Positions 8,270 to 16,260 of a DNA stretch of 64,000 bases are shown here, piece by piece. The DNA comes from Winogradskyella sediminis (lineage in GTDB: Bacteria; Bacteroidota; Bacteroidia; Flavobacteriales; Flavobacteriaceae): NCBI RefSeq assembly GCF_003387355.1, contig NZ_QUNH01000001.1:754023-818022 (forward strand), written 5' to 3'. The translations under genes were made by a program, and so were the position numbers. Under the pieces are notes generated by a model. The model was not told the DNA's origin, searched no databases, and worked only from the letters and a program-made list of their open reading frames with translations. The stretch's first letter is position 1. Every line of letters begins with the position of its first letter.

Positions 8270-9565
8270 TTAATATCCAAATAAACCTGGCAACCATAAG
8301 CTTAATTCTGAAAAATACGTAACCAAGAGTAAGGAAATGATCATGGCTGCAAAAAGCGGTAAAAGTGGCTTAACCACTTTCTCTATAGTTGTATTTGCTA
8401 CACCAACTCCTACAAATAATACCGACCCTACAGGTGGCGTACAAAGGCCAATGCATAAATTTAGAATCATAACGATACCAAAATGTACAGGATCCATGCC
8501 AAGCTTTTCTACGATAGGTAAAAATATTGGAGTAAAAATGAGTATTGCTGGTGTCATATCCATAAATATACCAACTACCAATAATATCAAATTAATAATT
8601 AGTAATATCACTATAGGGTTATTGCTTGCTCCTAATAAAGCTGTACTAATATCATTTGGAATATTCTCGTAAGACATGACCCAAGACATGCTCGTAGACG
8701 CACCAATTAAAAGCATTACAATCGCTGTAGTGCCGCAAGCTTCTAACGATATTTCTGGTAAATCGTTAAGGGTGATCTCCTTATACCAAAAGCCTAATAT
8801 TAACGTATAAAGAACAGCAATAGCAGATGCTTCTGTGGCTGTAAAAATACCGGCTACAATACCTCCAATCACAACGACAAGTAACATTAAACTAGGAAAA
8901 GCTCTAAAAAATGTACGTCCAACGTCTTTTAATGAACTTTTCTTTCCTACATTGTACCCTTTCTTTTTCGCCCAAAAAGAAGCAACAATCATAAGAAATA
9001 ATCCTGTTAAAATTCCGGGAATATAGCCTGCTAAAAACAAGGCAGCGATAGAGACACCTCCACTTGCTAAGGAATATACAATGAGCACATTACTTGGTGG
9101 AATTATTAGTCCTGTAGTGGAAGATGTAATGTTTACAGCTGCTCCAAATTCTTTTGAATAGCCTTCCTTTTCCATTTCGGGTCCTAAAATACTTCCCATA
9201 GCTGATGCAGATGCCATGGCTGATCCTGCTATGGCTCCCATTAACATGGCGGCAATGACATTAATTAATGCCAATCCACCGGGAAGCGCACCTACAAGTG
9301 TTTTAGCAAAATCGATTAAACGGTGTGCTATACCTCCTTTATTCATAAGTTGACCAGAGAGTACAAAAAACGGTATGGCTAACAAAGCAAAACTATCTAA
9401 ACCTGTGGCCATACGTTGCGATACAGTGGTTAACGCAGGAAGCACGGCTATACTTGTCATCATTGTTAATAATGATGAAATGGCAATACTCCATCCTACA
9501 GGAACACTTAGTAATAATAAACCAATAAAACTTAATACTAAAACGAGTATAGGTAGATATTCCAT
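8270..9565 (-). CDS. TRAP transporter large permease (DctM-type)
   Basis: 431 residues with about twelve hydrophobic helices and the conserved DctM signatures. These include FFVLSGQLMNKGGIA near residue 65, ITSSTTGLIIPPSN near 150 and CIGLCTPPVGSVLF near 370. DctM forms the ion-coupled transport channel with DctQ in the inner membrane, driven by a sodium or proton gradient. It overlaps the dctQ stop codon by one base. With KduI/KduD encoded divergently, the likely cargo is an unsaturated or keto-deoxy uronate released by GH88, by analogy with known uronate TRAP systems. Confidence 0.9.
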   Translation of the reverse strand: MEYLPILVLVLSFIGLLLLSVPVGWSIAISSLLTMMTSIAVLPALTTVSQRMATGLDSFALLAIPFFVLSGQLMNKGGIAHRLIDFAKTLVGALPGGLALINVIAAMLMGAIAGSAMASASAMGSILGPEMEKEGYSKEFGAAVNITSSTTGLIIPPSNVLIVYSLASGGVSIAALFLAGYIPGILTGLFLMIVASFWAKKKGYNVGKKSSLKDVGRTFFRAFPSLMLLVVVIGGIVAGIFTATEASAIAVLYTLILGFWYKEITLNDLPEISLEACGTTAIVMLLIGASTSMSWVMSYENIPNDISTALLGASNNPIVILLIINLILLVVGIFMDMTPAILIFTPIFLPIVEKLGMDPVHFGIVMILNLCIGLCTPPVGSVLFVGVGVANTTIEKVVKPLLPLFAAMIISLLLVTYFSELSLWLPGLFGY

Positions 9566-10029
9566 TATAATTGTTTGTTTATAATATCAGAAAGTTTGTA
9601 ATAAATAATCAAGATGCCACTAATAGGAATTATCGCATAAACCACAGCTAATGGAATTTGTAATGCAGGCGAAGACTGTTTTAATGTAAAGGTGATATAT
9701 ACTAAACGTAATCCTCCAATTACAAGTGCTGCAAAGCAAAAAACAATAATAACCCAATTAATAACCACCTTTAAATTTGTTTGTCCTTTTTTACTCAATC
9801 GCGATGGCAATAAATCTATGGCAACATGTAGTCGCTTTCCAGAAATATAAGCAGCTCCTAAAACACCGACCCAAATCATGAGATATCGTGCTAATTCGTC
9901 TGTAAATGAACTTGGAGTGCCCATGACAAATCTTGTAAATACCTGCCACAAAACGTTTATAACCATTACGCCCATAATTAGTGCAAGTGATGTGCCCAAT
10001 ACTTTATCCACTTTTTGTCTTAATTTCAT
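9565..10029 (-). CDS. TRAP transporter small permease (DctQ-type)
   Basis: 154 residues with four predicted membrane helices (about 13-33, 45-64, 88-108 and 127-147) and the family motif FTDELARYLMIWVGVLGAAY. DctQ bridges the binding protein and the large permease. It lies two bases after dctP and overlaps dctM by one base, so translation of the three is tightly coupled. Confidence 0.88.
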   Translation of the reverse strand: MKLRQKVDKVLGTSLALIMGVMVINVLWQVFTRFVMGTPSSFTDELARYLMIWVGVLGAAYISGKRLHVAIDLLPSRLSKKGQTNLKVVINWVIIVFCFAALVIGGLRLVYITFTLKQSSPALQIPLAVVYAIIPISGILIIYYKLSDIINKQL

Positions 10030-10031
10030 AA

Positions 10032-11021
10032 TTATTGGCTTTCTTGAATTCGCTTAATAAGGCTATACATCTGTGCATCATCTTTATAAGATTCATAAAT
10101 AGATTCTACCTTATTTTTAAAAATCGTTTTATCTGGTTGAATAACGGTAACTCCCGCTTCTTTTACAGCTTTTAAGGCTTCTAATTCTGCTTTTGCCCAT
10201 AGCTTTCTTTGGTATGTTACAGAAACATCTACAGCTGATTGTAGCCATTCTTTTTCTTGAGCACTCAAGGTTTCCCACAAATGCGTACTGATAATTAATA
10301 CATCTGGAATCGTAGTATGCTCATCTAAAGAAAAATACTTACAGACTTCATAATGTCTTGAAAGATAAAATGTCGGAGGATTGTTTTCTGCACCATCTAC
10401 AACACCTTGCTGTAAAGCGGTATATAATTCTCCTGACGATATTGGAGTAGGAGAGCCTCCAAGACTTGTAACCATGCGCATGGCTGTAACGCTTTCCATA
10501 ACTCTGATTTTTAAGCCTTCTAAATCTTCTAGAGTTTCAACGGTTTTTTCTTTAGTGTAAAAACTGCGACTTCCAGCATCATAATAGCCTAAACCTTTCA
10601 GCCAATATTTTTGTCCACCATCCAATAATTCCTTCCCAATAGCACCATCTAAAACATTAAACGTATGCTCGCGATCTTTAAAAATGAAAGGGAGACCAAA
10701 CACTTTCATATCTGGTGAAAAATTTTCCATCACTGCTGCAGATACTTTAGTCATATCTAAACTTCCTATTTGAAGCAATTCTAAGCATTGACGCTCTGAG
10801 CCCAATTGCTGGTTTGGATATATTTCTAAGGTTAATTTTCCTTCGGAATTTTTGTCGAGCTCTTCACCCATACGTATCATGGCCTTATGTACAGGGTGAT
10901 TCGTGTCTAATCCGTGAGCTAATTTGATCGTTTTCTCGTCTTGTAATGTTTCACAGGACGTAAAAGTCAAGACTAATAGAAATGAAATAAATATTGGTAC
11001 AATTGTTTTCATTGAAATCAT
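10032..11021 (-). CDS. TRAP transporter substrate-binding lipoprotein (DctP-type)
   Basis: 329 residues; a second in-frame ATG three codons downstream (11012) is an equally good start. The signal peptide ends in a lipobox (FTSC), so this binding protein should be lipid-anchored and not freely soluble. The DctP core shows GLDTNHPVHKA, the arginine-containing KIRVMES that pairs with the carboxylate of acidic ligands, and the GAENNPPTFY ligand-pocket motif. A carboxylated sugar is therefore the expected ligand. It is separated from the LacI gene by only 14 bp and belongs to the same operon. Confidence 0.88.
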   Translation of the reverse strand: MISMKTIVPIFISFLLVLTFTSCETLQDEKTIKLAHGLDTNHPVHKAMIRMGEELDKNSEGKLTLEIYPNQQLGSERQCLELLQIGSLDMTKVSAAVMENFSPDMKVFGLPFIFKDREHTFNVLDGAIGKELLDGGQKYWLKGLGYYDAGSRSFYTKEKTVETLEDLEGLKIRVMESVTAMRMVTSLGGSPTPISSGELYTALQQGVVDGAENNPPTFYLSRHYEVCKYFSLDEHTTIPDVLIISTHLWETLSAQEKEWLQSAVDVSVTYQRKLWAKAELEALKAVKEAGVTVIQPDKTIFKNKVESIYESYKDDAQMYSLIKRIQESQ

Positions 11022-11035
11022 TTTAATTTAAGCCT

Positions 11036-12055
11036 TCACTTTTTTGATGATTGACGTTCTATTAAATTCGAATCCATTATGATGGTTTGTGCGTCTAATG
11101 CACCATTTTTAGTCGTTATATGTTTCAAAAGCAATTCTGTGGCAGCCTTACCTATTTCAATTCCTGGCTGATTAATCGTGGTTAAAGCAGGATTAATAAC
11201 TGTAGAAATTGGTTCATTACTAAAGCCAACAATTGCAATATCTTCAGGGATTTTAACACCGTTGTCAGTTAAATATTTCATGGCTCCAATAGCAGCCACA
11301 TCGTTTGCAGAAAATATACCATCAACGGGATTTGGTAGAGCTAATAATTTCTCAGAATTTTTCCTACCATCTTCTTCCATTAATTTTGATGGAAATACAA
11401 GTGCTTCTTCAAAGGGCAAATTATGTTTTGAAAGGGCATGCTTATAACCTTTAAATCGGTTTTTATAAATTTCTAGGTTTTGCGGACCAGAAAAATGAGC
11501 GATATGTTTACATCCTTTTAAAATGAGATGTTCTGTCGCCTCAAAACCACCATTAAAATCGTCAATTAATACATTAGAATAATTAGGAATGTCGCAATGT
11601 CTATCAAAAAAAACGAGTTGAATGCCTTGCTTTTTTAAGACTTCTAAATGCTTATAGTCTTTAGTTTCCATTGAAATGGACATGAGCACACCGTCAACAC
11701 GTTGCCCCAAAAGTGTGTTTATAATTTTTTTTTCACGATTGAATTGCTCTAAAGATTGACAAATAATTACCGTGTAGCCCGCTTCATATGCGGTCTCTTC
11801 AATACCACTAATTACAGATGAAAAGAAATGACGCGAAATTCTTGGTACAATAACTCCAATGGTATTTGTTTTACTTTTTCTTAAACTAGAGGCTAAATGG
11901 TTACGTTGGTAACCCATTTCTGCAGCCTTAGCTAAAACAATATCTTTAGTTTTTTGTATCACTCTTGGGCTATCGTTTAAAGCTCTAGACACGGTTGAGC
12001 TATCGAGATTTAAGGCCTTAGCAATATCGTGTATGGTCACCTTATTGTTTTGCAT
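11036..12055 (-). CDS. LacI-family transcriptional regulator of the uronate module
   Basis: From the ATG at 12055 the protein has 339 residues, the usual LacI length. A longer frame starting with TTG at 12118 would add a non-conserved tail. The HTH and hinge (VTIHDIAKALNLDSSTVSRALN) occupy residues 4-27 and the periplasmic-binding-protein-like effector domain about 60-335 (IGVIVPRISRHFFSSVI, GVLMSIS, VDGIFSANDVAAIGAM). It is first in an operon with the TRAP genes and faces kduI across a perfect palindrome (12148-12171), its probable operator. The effector is probably a uronate catabolic intermediate (inference). Confidence 0.9.
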   Translation of the reverse strand: MQNNKVTIHDIAKALNLDSSTVSRALNDSPRVIQKTKDIVLAKAAEMGYQRNHLASSLRKSKTNTIGVIVPRISRHFFSSVISGIEETAYEAGYTVIICQSLEQFNREKKIINTLLGQRVDGVLMSISMETKDYKHLEVLKKQGIQLVFFDRHCDIPNYSNVLIDDFNGGFEATEHLILKGCKHIAHFSGPQNLEIYKNRFKGYKHALSKHNLPFEEALVFPSKLMEEDGRKNSEKLLALPNPVDGIFSANDVAAIGAMKYLTDNGVKIPEDIAIVGFSNEPISTVINPALTTINQPGIEIGKAATELLLKHITTKNGALDAQTIIMDSNLIERQSSKK

Positions 12056-12147
12056 TTGAATACGTTTTGGTAAATAGTTTGCGCCTCCTAGATTACGTAA
12101 TTTTTTAGCTGTAATCAAGCAATATTATATAACAAATATATGATATT

Positions 12148-12171
12148 CAAAATACAATCGATTGTATTTTG
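12148..12171. promoter_or_regulatory. 24-bp perfect palindrome, probable LacI operator
   Basis: The palindrome is centred between 12159 and 12160, has no mismatch over 24 bp, and its core is ACAATCGATTGT. It lies in the divergent promoter region between lacI-TRAP and kduI, about 45 bp upstream of kduI. An even dyad with a central CG is the standard LacI-family operator form. The same 12-bp core recurs at 44548-44559 in front of the giant secreted protein gene. Confidence 0.8.
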
Positions 12172-12217
12172 GATATTTTTATTACTTTTACAAAAATTAA
12201 CTTAAATATATTTGGCA

Positions 12218-13060
12218 ATGACAACTCACTATCAAACACGATATGCGGCATCACCACAAGACGTGAAAAAATACGATACGAATAGATTAAGAGATGAATT
12301 TTTAATTAGTAACGTCATGGAAAATGATGCTATAAATTTAGTTTATTCGCATTATGATAGATTTATAACTGGAGGAGCAGTTCCAGTGAAAAATGAATTA
12401 AAACTTGAATCCATAGAGCCCTTAAAAGCAGATTATTTTCTAGAACGACGCGAATTAGGAATTATAAATGTTGGTGGTAAAGGCACTGTTTCTGTTAATG
12501 CTGTAGCTTATAATTTAGATTATAAAGAGGCACTATACATAGGTAGAGAGACTAAAGACGTTAGTTTTAGTAGCGACGATGCTACAAATCCGGCAAAATT
12601 TTACTTAAACTCTACACCTGCTCACAAAACGTTTCCAACTAAAAAAATTAGTAGAGAAGATGCCGAAGTTGTAGAACTAGGAGCATTAGAAACTGCTAAT
12701 GCTAGAACGATTAGAAAACTAATTGTAAACAGTGTGGTTGAAACATGTCAAGTACAAATGGGTATGACTGAGTTAAAAACAGGAAGTGTTTGGAATACTA
12801 TGCCAGCTCATGTACACGATAGACGTATGGAGGTTTATTTTTATTTTGAGGTGCCAGAAGATCAGGCTGTTTGTCATTTTATGGGAGAACCAGAAGAAAC
12901 AAGACATATCTGGATGGCCAATAACCAAGCTGTAATTTCTCCACCTTGGTCTATACATTCAGGCTCAGGGACGAGTAACTATATTTTCATTTGGGGTATG
13001 GCTGGAGAAAATTTAGACTACGGAGATATGGATCACTGTAAGATCAATGAGTTAAAATAA
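12218..13060 (+). CDS. kduI: 5-dehydro-4-deoxy-D-glucuronate isomerase
   Basis: The protein has 280 residues from the ATG at 12218; a TTG two codons upstream is less likely. KduI is a cupin-fold metal enzyme that converts the open-chain unsaturated uronate product (DKI) to 3-deoxy-D-glycero-2,5-hexodiulosonate. The metal-binding pattern is visible as MPAHVHDRRMEVYFYF (two His and the Glu) and SIHSG near the end. It is first in the kduI-kduD-DUF4861 operon, 19 bp before kduD, and lies opposite the LacI/TRAP operon. The substrate would come from GH88 action on lyase products. Confidence 0.94.
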   Translation: MTTHYQTRYAASPQDVKKYDTNRLRDEFLISNVMENDAINLVYSHYDRFITGGAVPVKNELKLESIEPLKADYFLERRELGIINVGGKGTVSVNAVAYNLDYKEALYIGRETKDVSFSSDDATNPAKFYLNSTPAHKTFPTKKISREDAEVVELGALETANARTIRKLIVNSVVETCQVQMGMTELKTGSVWNTMPAHVHDRRMEVYFYFEVPEDQAVCHFMGEPEETRHIWMANNQAVISPPWSIHSGSGTSNYIFIWGMAGENLDYGDMDHCKINELK

Positions 13061-13079
13061 TTAATTAAAAACAGTAATT

Positions 13080-13874
13080 ATGTCAATTAACTTATTTGAT
13101 TTAACAGGGAAAATAGCATTAATAACCGGAGCTACGCATGGTTTAGGAATGGCAATGGCTAAAGGTATTGGAAATGCTGGTGCTAAAATTGTTGTAAACG
13201 GAAATTCGTCACAGACAAAATTAGATGAAGCTGTTGCAAATTATAAAGAATCTGGTATTGAGGCCTACGGCTATCTTTTTGATGTTACAGATGAGGTTGC
13301 TGTAAAAGAACATATTGAAAAGATTGAAAAAGAAGTTGGTCCCATTGATATTTTAGTCAATAATGCAGGGATTATTAAACGCACTCCATTAGTAGACATG
13401 GAGGTGGTTGATTTTAAAGCGGTTGTTGATGTCGATTTAGTCGCTCCTTTTATTGTTTCTAAACATGTTGTGAAAGGAATGATTGAAAGAAAAACTGGCA
13501 AAATCATTAACATTTGCTCCATGATGAGCGAGTTGGGTCGAAATTCTGTAGGTGCTTATGCAGCTGCAAAAGGTGGACTTAAAATGCTGACACAAAATAT
13601 GGCTACAGAATGGGCTAAACACAACATTCAAACTAATGGAATAGGTCCTGGGTATTTTGCCACAAGTCAAACAGAACCTATTAGAGTAGATGGTCATCCT
13701 TTTAATGATTTTATTGTTAATAGAACACCATCAGGTAAATGGGGAGATCCGGATGACTTACAAGGTGCGGCTATATTTTTAAGTTCTAGAGCTAGTGATT
13801 TTGTTAATGGTCAAGTTGTGTATGTTGATGGAGGAATCCTTGCAACGATTGGGAAGCCAGCCAACGAAGATTAA
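13080..13874 (+). CDS. kduD: 2-dehydro-3-deoxy-D-gluconate 5-dehydrogenase (SDR)
   Basis: 264 residues of classical short-chain dehydrogenase: TGATHGLGMAMA nucleotide-binding motif near residue 16, NNAG near 92, and the catalytic Tyr/Lys in YAAAKGG near 160. Next to kduI it is best read as KduD, which reduces the diketo acid to 2-keto-3-deoxygluconate with NAD(P)H. KDG kinase and KDPG aldolase are not in the window and must be encoded elsewhere. Confidence 0.9.
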   Translation: MSINLFDLTGKIALITGATHGLGMAMAKGIGNAGAKIVVNGNSSQTKLDEAVANYKESGIEAYGYLFDVTDEVAVKEHIEKIEKEVGPIDILVNNAGIIKRTPLVDMEVVDFKAVVDVDLVAPFIVSKHVVKGMIERKTGKIINICSMMSELGRNSVGAYAAAKGGLKMLTQNMATEWAKHNIQTNGIGPGYFATSQTEPIRVDGHPFNDFIVNRTPSGKWGDPDDLQGAAIFLSSRASDFVNGQVVYVDGGILATIGKPANED

Positions 13875-13890
13875 TAAATCTAATATTATT

Positions 13891-15066
13891 ATGAGAATCA
13901 TAAAAAAACCTATTGCTTTAGTATTGATAGTGCTATTATATGCTTGTGCGCAAGAGAAAAATAGTACCGTTATTAGCGTGAAAAACACATTAGATTTTGA
14001 ACGCTCTTTTGAGACGGTAGAGATTGATATAACGTCATTAGATGTAGAAAATTCATCAAATATTGGTATAAAAGATGTGAATACAGGTGAGCTTCAAGTG
14101 ACCCAATTAGTCGATAATGATGGAGATGGCACTATGGATGTCATTTTATTTCAACCTAAAGTGACTTCAAAATCTGTAGCTAAATTTGAGGTGGTGACAA
14201 TTACCGAAGAAGAACAACCTAAAGCAGCAGATTTGTGTTATTCGCGTTTTGTACCAGAACGAACCGATGATTATACTTGGGAAAATGATAAAGTCGCGTT
14301 TCGTGTATATGGACCAACGGCACAACAAATGGTTGAAGATAGTGTTCCAGGAGGTACGCTTTCTAGTGGTGTTGATGCGTGGTTAAAACGAGTTGAATAT
14401 CCCATTATTAATAAATGGTACAAAAAAGAAACTGAAACAGATGGAAGTTATCATATCGATTCAGGAGAAGGATTAGACGATTTTCATGTTGGTGCTAGTC
14501 GTGGAGTAGGTGGTATTGCTGTTAAAGCGGATACGACGTATTATACCGCTAAAAACTTTACCAATTGGCGTACAATAACAACGGGTCCTCTTAGAACTAG
14601 TTTTTATTTGGAATATGAAAATTGGGATGTCGGAGGAAACACTATTACAGAATCAAAAGTAATCAGTTTAGATTTAGGTCAGAATTTTTCAAAATTTAAT
14701 GTGTCATTAGAAGGTGTGAAAAACATTTCAGCTGGTTTAACCTTGCATGAAAAAGATGGTGAAGTTTCTGGTAATAAAGAAGAAGGCTGGGTGAGTTATT
14801 GGCAGCCTCATGCCGATTCAGAATTAGGAACTGCTATTATCGCTTCTAAAGATTATTTTAATGATTTTGAGACTTATAATAGTAATATAAAAGACCTTAG
14901 TAATGCCTATGCGCATCTTAATGTTAAAGACAATAACGTTATTTATTACGCTGGTTTTGGGTGGAAAAAAAGTGGTCAGTTTACGTCTGAGAAAGCGTGG
15001 GAAGACTATATAGCTGCATTTTCAAAATGTGTAAACAACCCTTTGGAAATTAGCTTGAATAAGTAG
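13891..15066 (+). CDS. DUF4861 lipoprotein
   Basis: The ATG at 13891 gives 391 residues starting MRIIKKPIALVL and a lipobox LLLYAC, a much better start than the open frame reaching back into kduD. The body matches the DUF4861 family: repeated NTGELQVTQLVDNDGDGTMD-like N-terminal strands, then a beta-sandwich-rich region with WKKSGQF near the C-terminus. These proteins recur next to uronate-releasing hydrolases and lyases in Bacteroidota, but no catalytic activity is assigned from this sequence. It lies 16 bp after kduD and should be a surface or periplasmic lipoprotein of the same operon. Confidence 0.8.
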   Translation: MRIIKKPIALVLIVLLYACAQEKNSTVISVKNTLDFERSFETVEIDITSLDVENSSNIGIKDVNTGELQVTQLVDNDGDGTMDVILFQPKVTSKSVAKFEVVTITEEEQPKAADLCYSRFVPERTDDYTWENDKVAFRVYGPTAQQMVEDSVPGGTLSSGVDAWLKRVEYPIINKWYKKETETDGSYHIDSGEGLDDFHVGASRGVGGIAVKADTTYYTAKNFTNWRTITTGPLRTSFYLEYENWDVGGNTITESKVISLDLGQNFSKFNVSLEGVKNISAGLTLHEKDGEVSGNKEEGWVSYWQPHADSELGTAIIASKDYFNDFETYNSNIKDLSNAYAHLNVKDNNVIYYAGFGWKKSGQFTSEKAWEDYIAAFSKCVNNPLEISLNK

Positions 15067-15159
15067 AGTATTAATCAGATGTCATTAGGAGTTTAAACTT
15101 GTTTCATTGAAGATAATTTATTGAAGTATGGTTTAATTTCAGAACATTAAAAAAAACTT

Positions 15160-15195
15160 AAAGCCATAGTTTTACAACATTAAAGCTATGGCTTT
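15160..15195. terminator. Bidirectional hairpin terminator
   Basis: AAAGCCATAG (15160-15169) pairs with CTATGGCTTT (15186-15195) over a 16-nt loop, between the convergent DUF4861 and AraC genes. The right arm contains the stop codon of the AraC gene. The A-rich left side supplies a T-run on the minus strand. Confidence 0.65.
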
Positions 15196-16052
15196 CTTCT
15201 AATTTGTCCTGGAGAATATCCCATTTTATTTTTAAATACTTTTGAAAAATAGAATAGCGAATTAAATCCTGTTTTAGCTGAAATTTCCTTTAAAGAAAGC
15301 GTGGTATTCACCATAAGTCGTTTCGCATGTTCTAGTCGTTCTTGAATAAGATATTGCTGTAATGAAACACCTGTATTATTTTTAAAAACCGTTCTAAATC
15401 TGTTGTAACTTAAGTGATGCTCACTAGCAAGTTTTTTGAAGTCTACTTCAGTATTAAGATTCTCTCTAATAAAATCAATTATTTTTTTACAAAGCTCTTC
15501 TTCTCGATTACCAGTTTCTTGGTTTTCATAAGAAATAACATAAGCTACCAACTGTAAAACGATGCCTGCTAAAATTTTTCTAAATCCTGGGCTATTTCTT
15601 TTAACTAATTTTATAGATTGATTAAATAAAAATATGAGCTCATCCTGATATCCCATTTGTTTCACATAGGACGTGTTATTAGGAAATAAATCTTTAAGTA
15701 TTTTATTCGATAAAACCTCACCTCGTATTCCCATCCAATATTCTTCCCATCCTGTGTCTTCATCGGGTTTGTACTTATGCCATTCTCCTGGGTATAATAA
15801 CATGACATCTCCTGAGTTCACTTCCCATTTACCAGATTTTGTCTCTAGTGTACCCTTTCCTGTAGGCACATACACAAGATAACATCCAGGTAGCGTTCTT
15901 CCCATGGCTTGTTGAAAGTCATGTGTATCTGGGTGACCTTCTAATGGGTATTGAGCTCCAGGGTAAATATGTTGATACCCACAAGTAGGCACATAAACAC
16001 CCCAAACCTCGGCTTCAGGGTCGTCAGCTAAATAGTGAAAAAAACTGTCCAT
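15186..16052 (-). CDS. AraC-family regulator with cupin-like sensor domain
   Basis: 288 residues. The N-terminal half (about 15-130) is an AraC-binding cupin domain (ETKSGKWEVNSGDVMLLYPGEWHKY). The C-terminal 100 residues hold the two HTH units (DFKKLASEHHLSYNRFRTVF and LKEISAKTGFNSLFYFSKVF, ending GYSPGQIRR). It is transcribed away from the oxygenase-creatininase-AKR operon and is a natural candidate to control it. It is also the only conventional AraC sugar sensor in the window, so it is a candidate for the bipartite sites found before rhaEW, susC and the deacetylase gene. That assignment is inference. Confidence 0.88.
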   Translation of the reverse strand: MDSFFHYLADDPEAEVWGVYVPTCGYQHIYPGAQYPLEGHPDTHDFQQAMGRTLPGCYLVYVPTGKGTLETKSGKWEVNSGDVMLLYPGEWHKYKPDEDTGWEEYWMGIRGEVLSNKILKDLFPNNTSYVKQMGYQDELIFLFNQSIKLVKRNSPGFRKILAGIVLQLVAYVISYENQETGNREEELCKKIIDFIRENLNTEVDFKKLASEHHLSYNRFRTVFKNNTGVSLQQYLIQERLEHAKRLMVNTTLSLKEISAKTGFNSLFYFSKVFKNKMGYSPGQIRRKP

Positions 16053-16260
16053 ATCTAATCAAATGTAGACATTTTGAACAACAAAACCAACAAAACGTCT
16101 ATTGTTTGGAATAGGTGATTCCTCTAAGTTTGTAAATCACCCATATTGAATAAAGTGTTTCTCAAGGCGCTATAATCAATTTTCATCGCGTCAATTTAAA
16201 AGAGCAAAAATTAACCGTTTGCAAATTTGACATAAGGTATGAAAACAGTAAAAAATTAAA

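Noticed and set aside
12056-12118. TTG-initiated extension of the LacI protein
   Set aside because: Adds residues ahead of the canonical LacI HTH start; the ATG at 12055 gives the usual length.
13795-13890. Longer N-terminus for the DUF4861 lipoprotein
   Set aside because: It overlaps kduD in another frame and would bury the signal peptide and lipobox that start at 13891.
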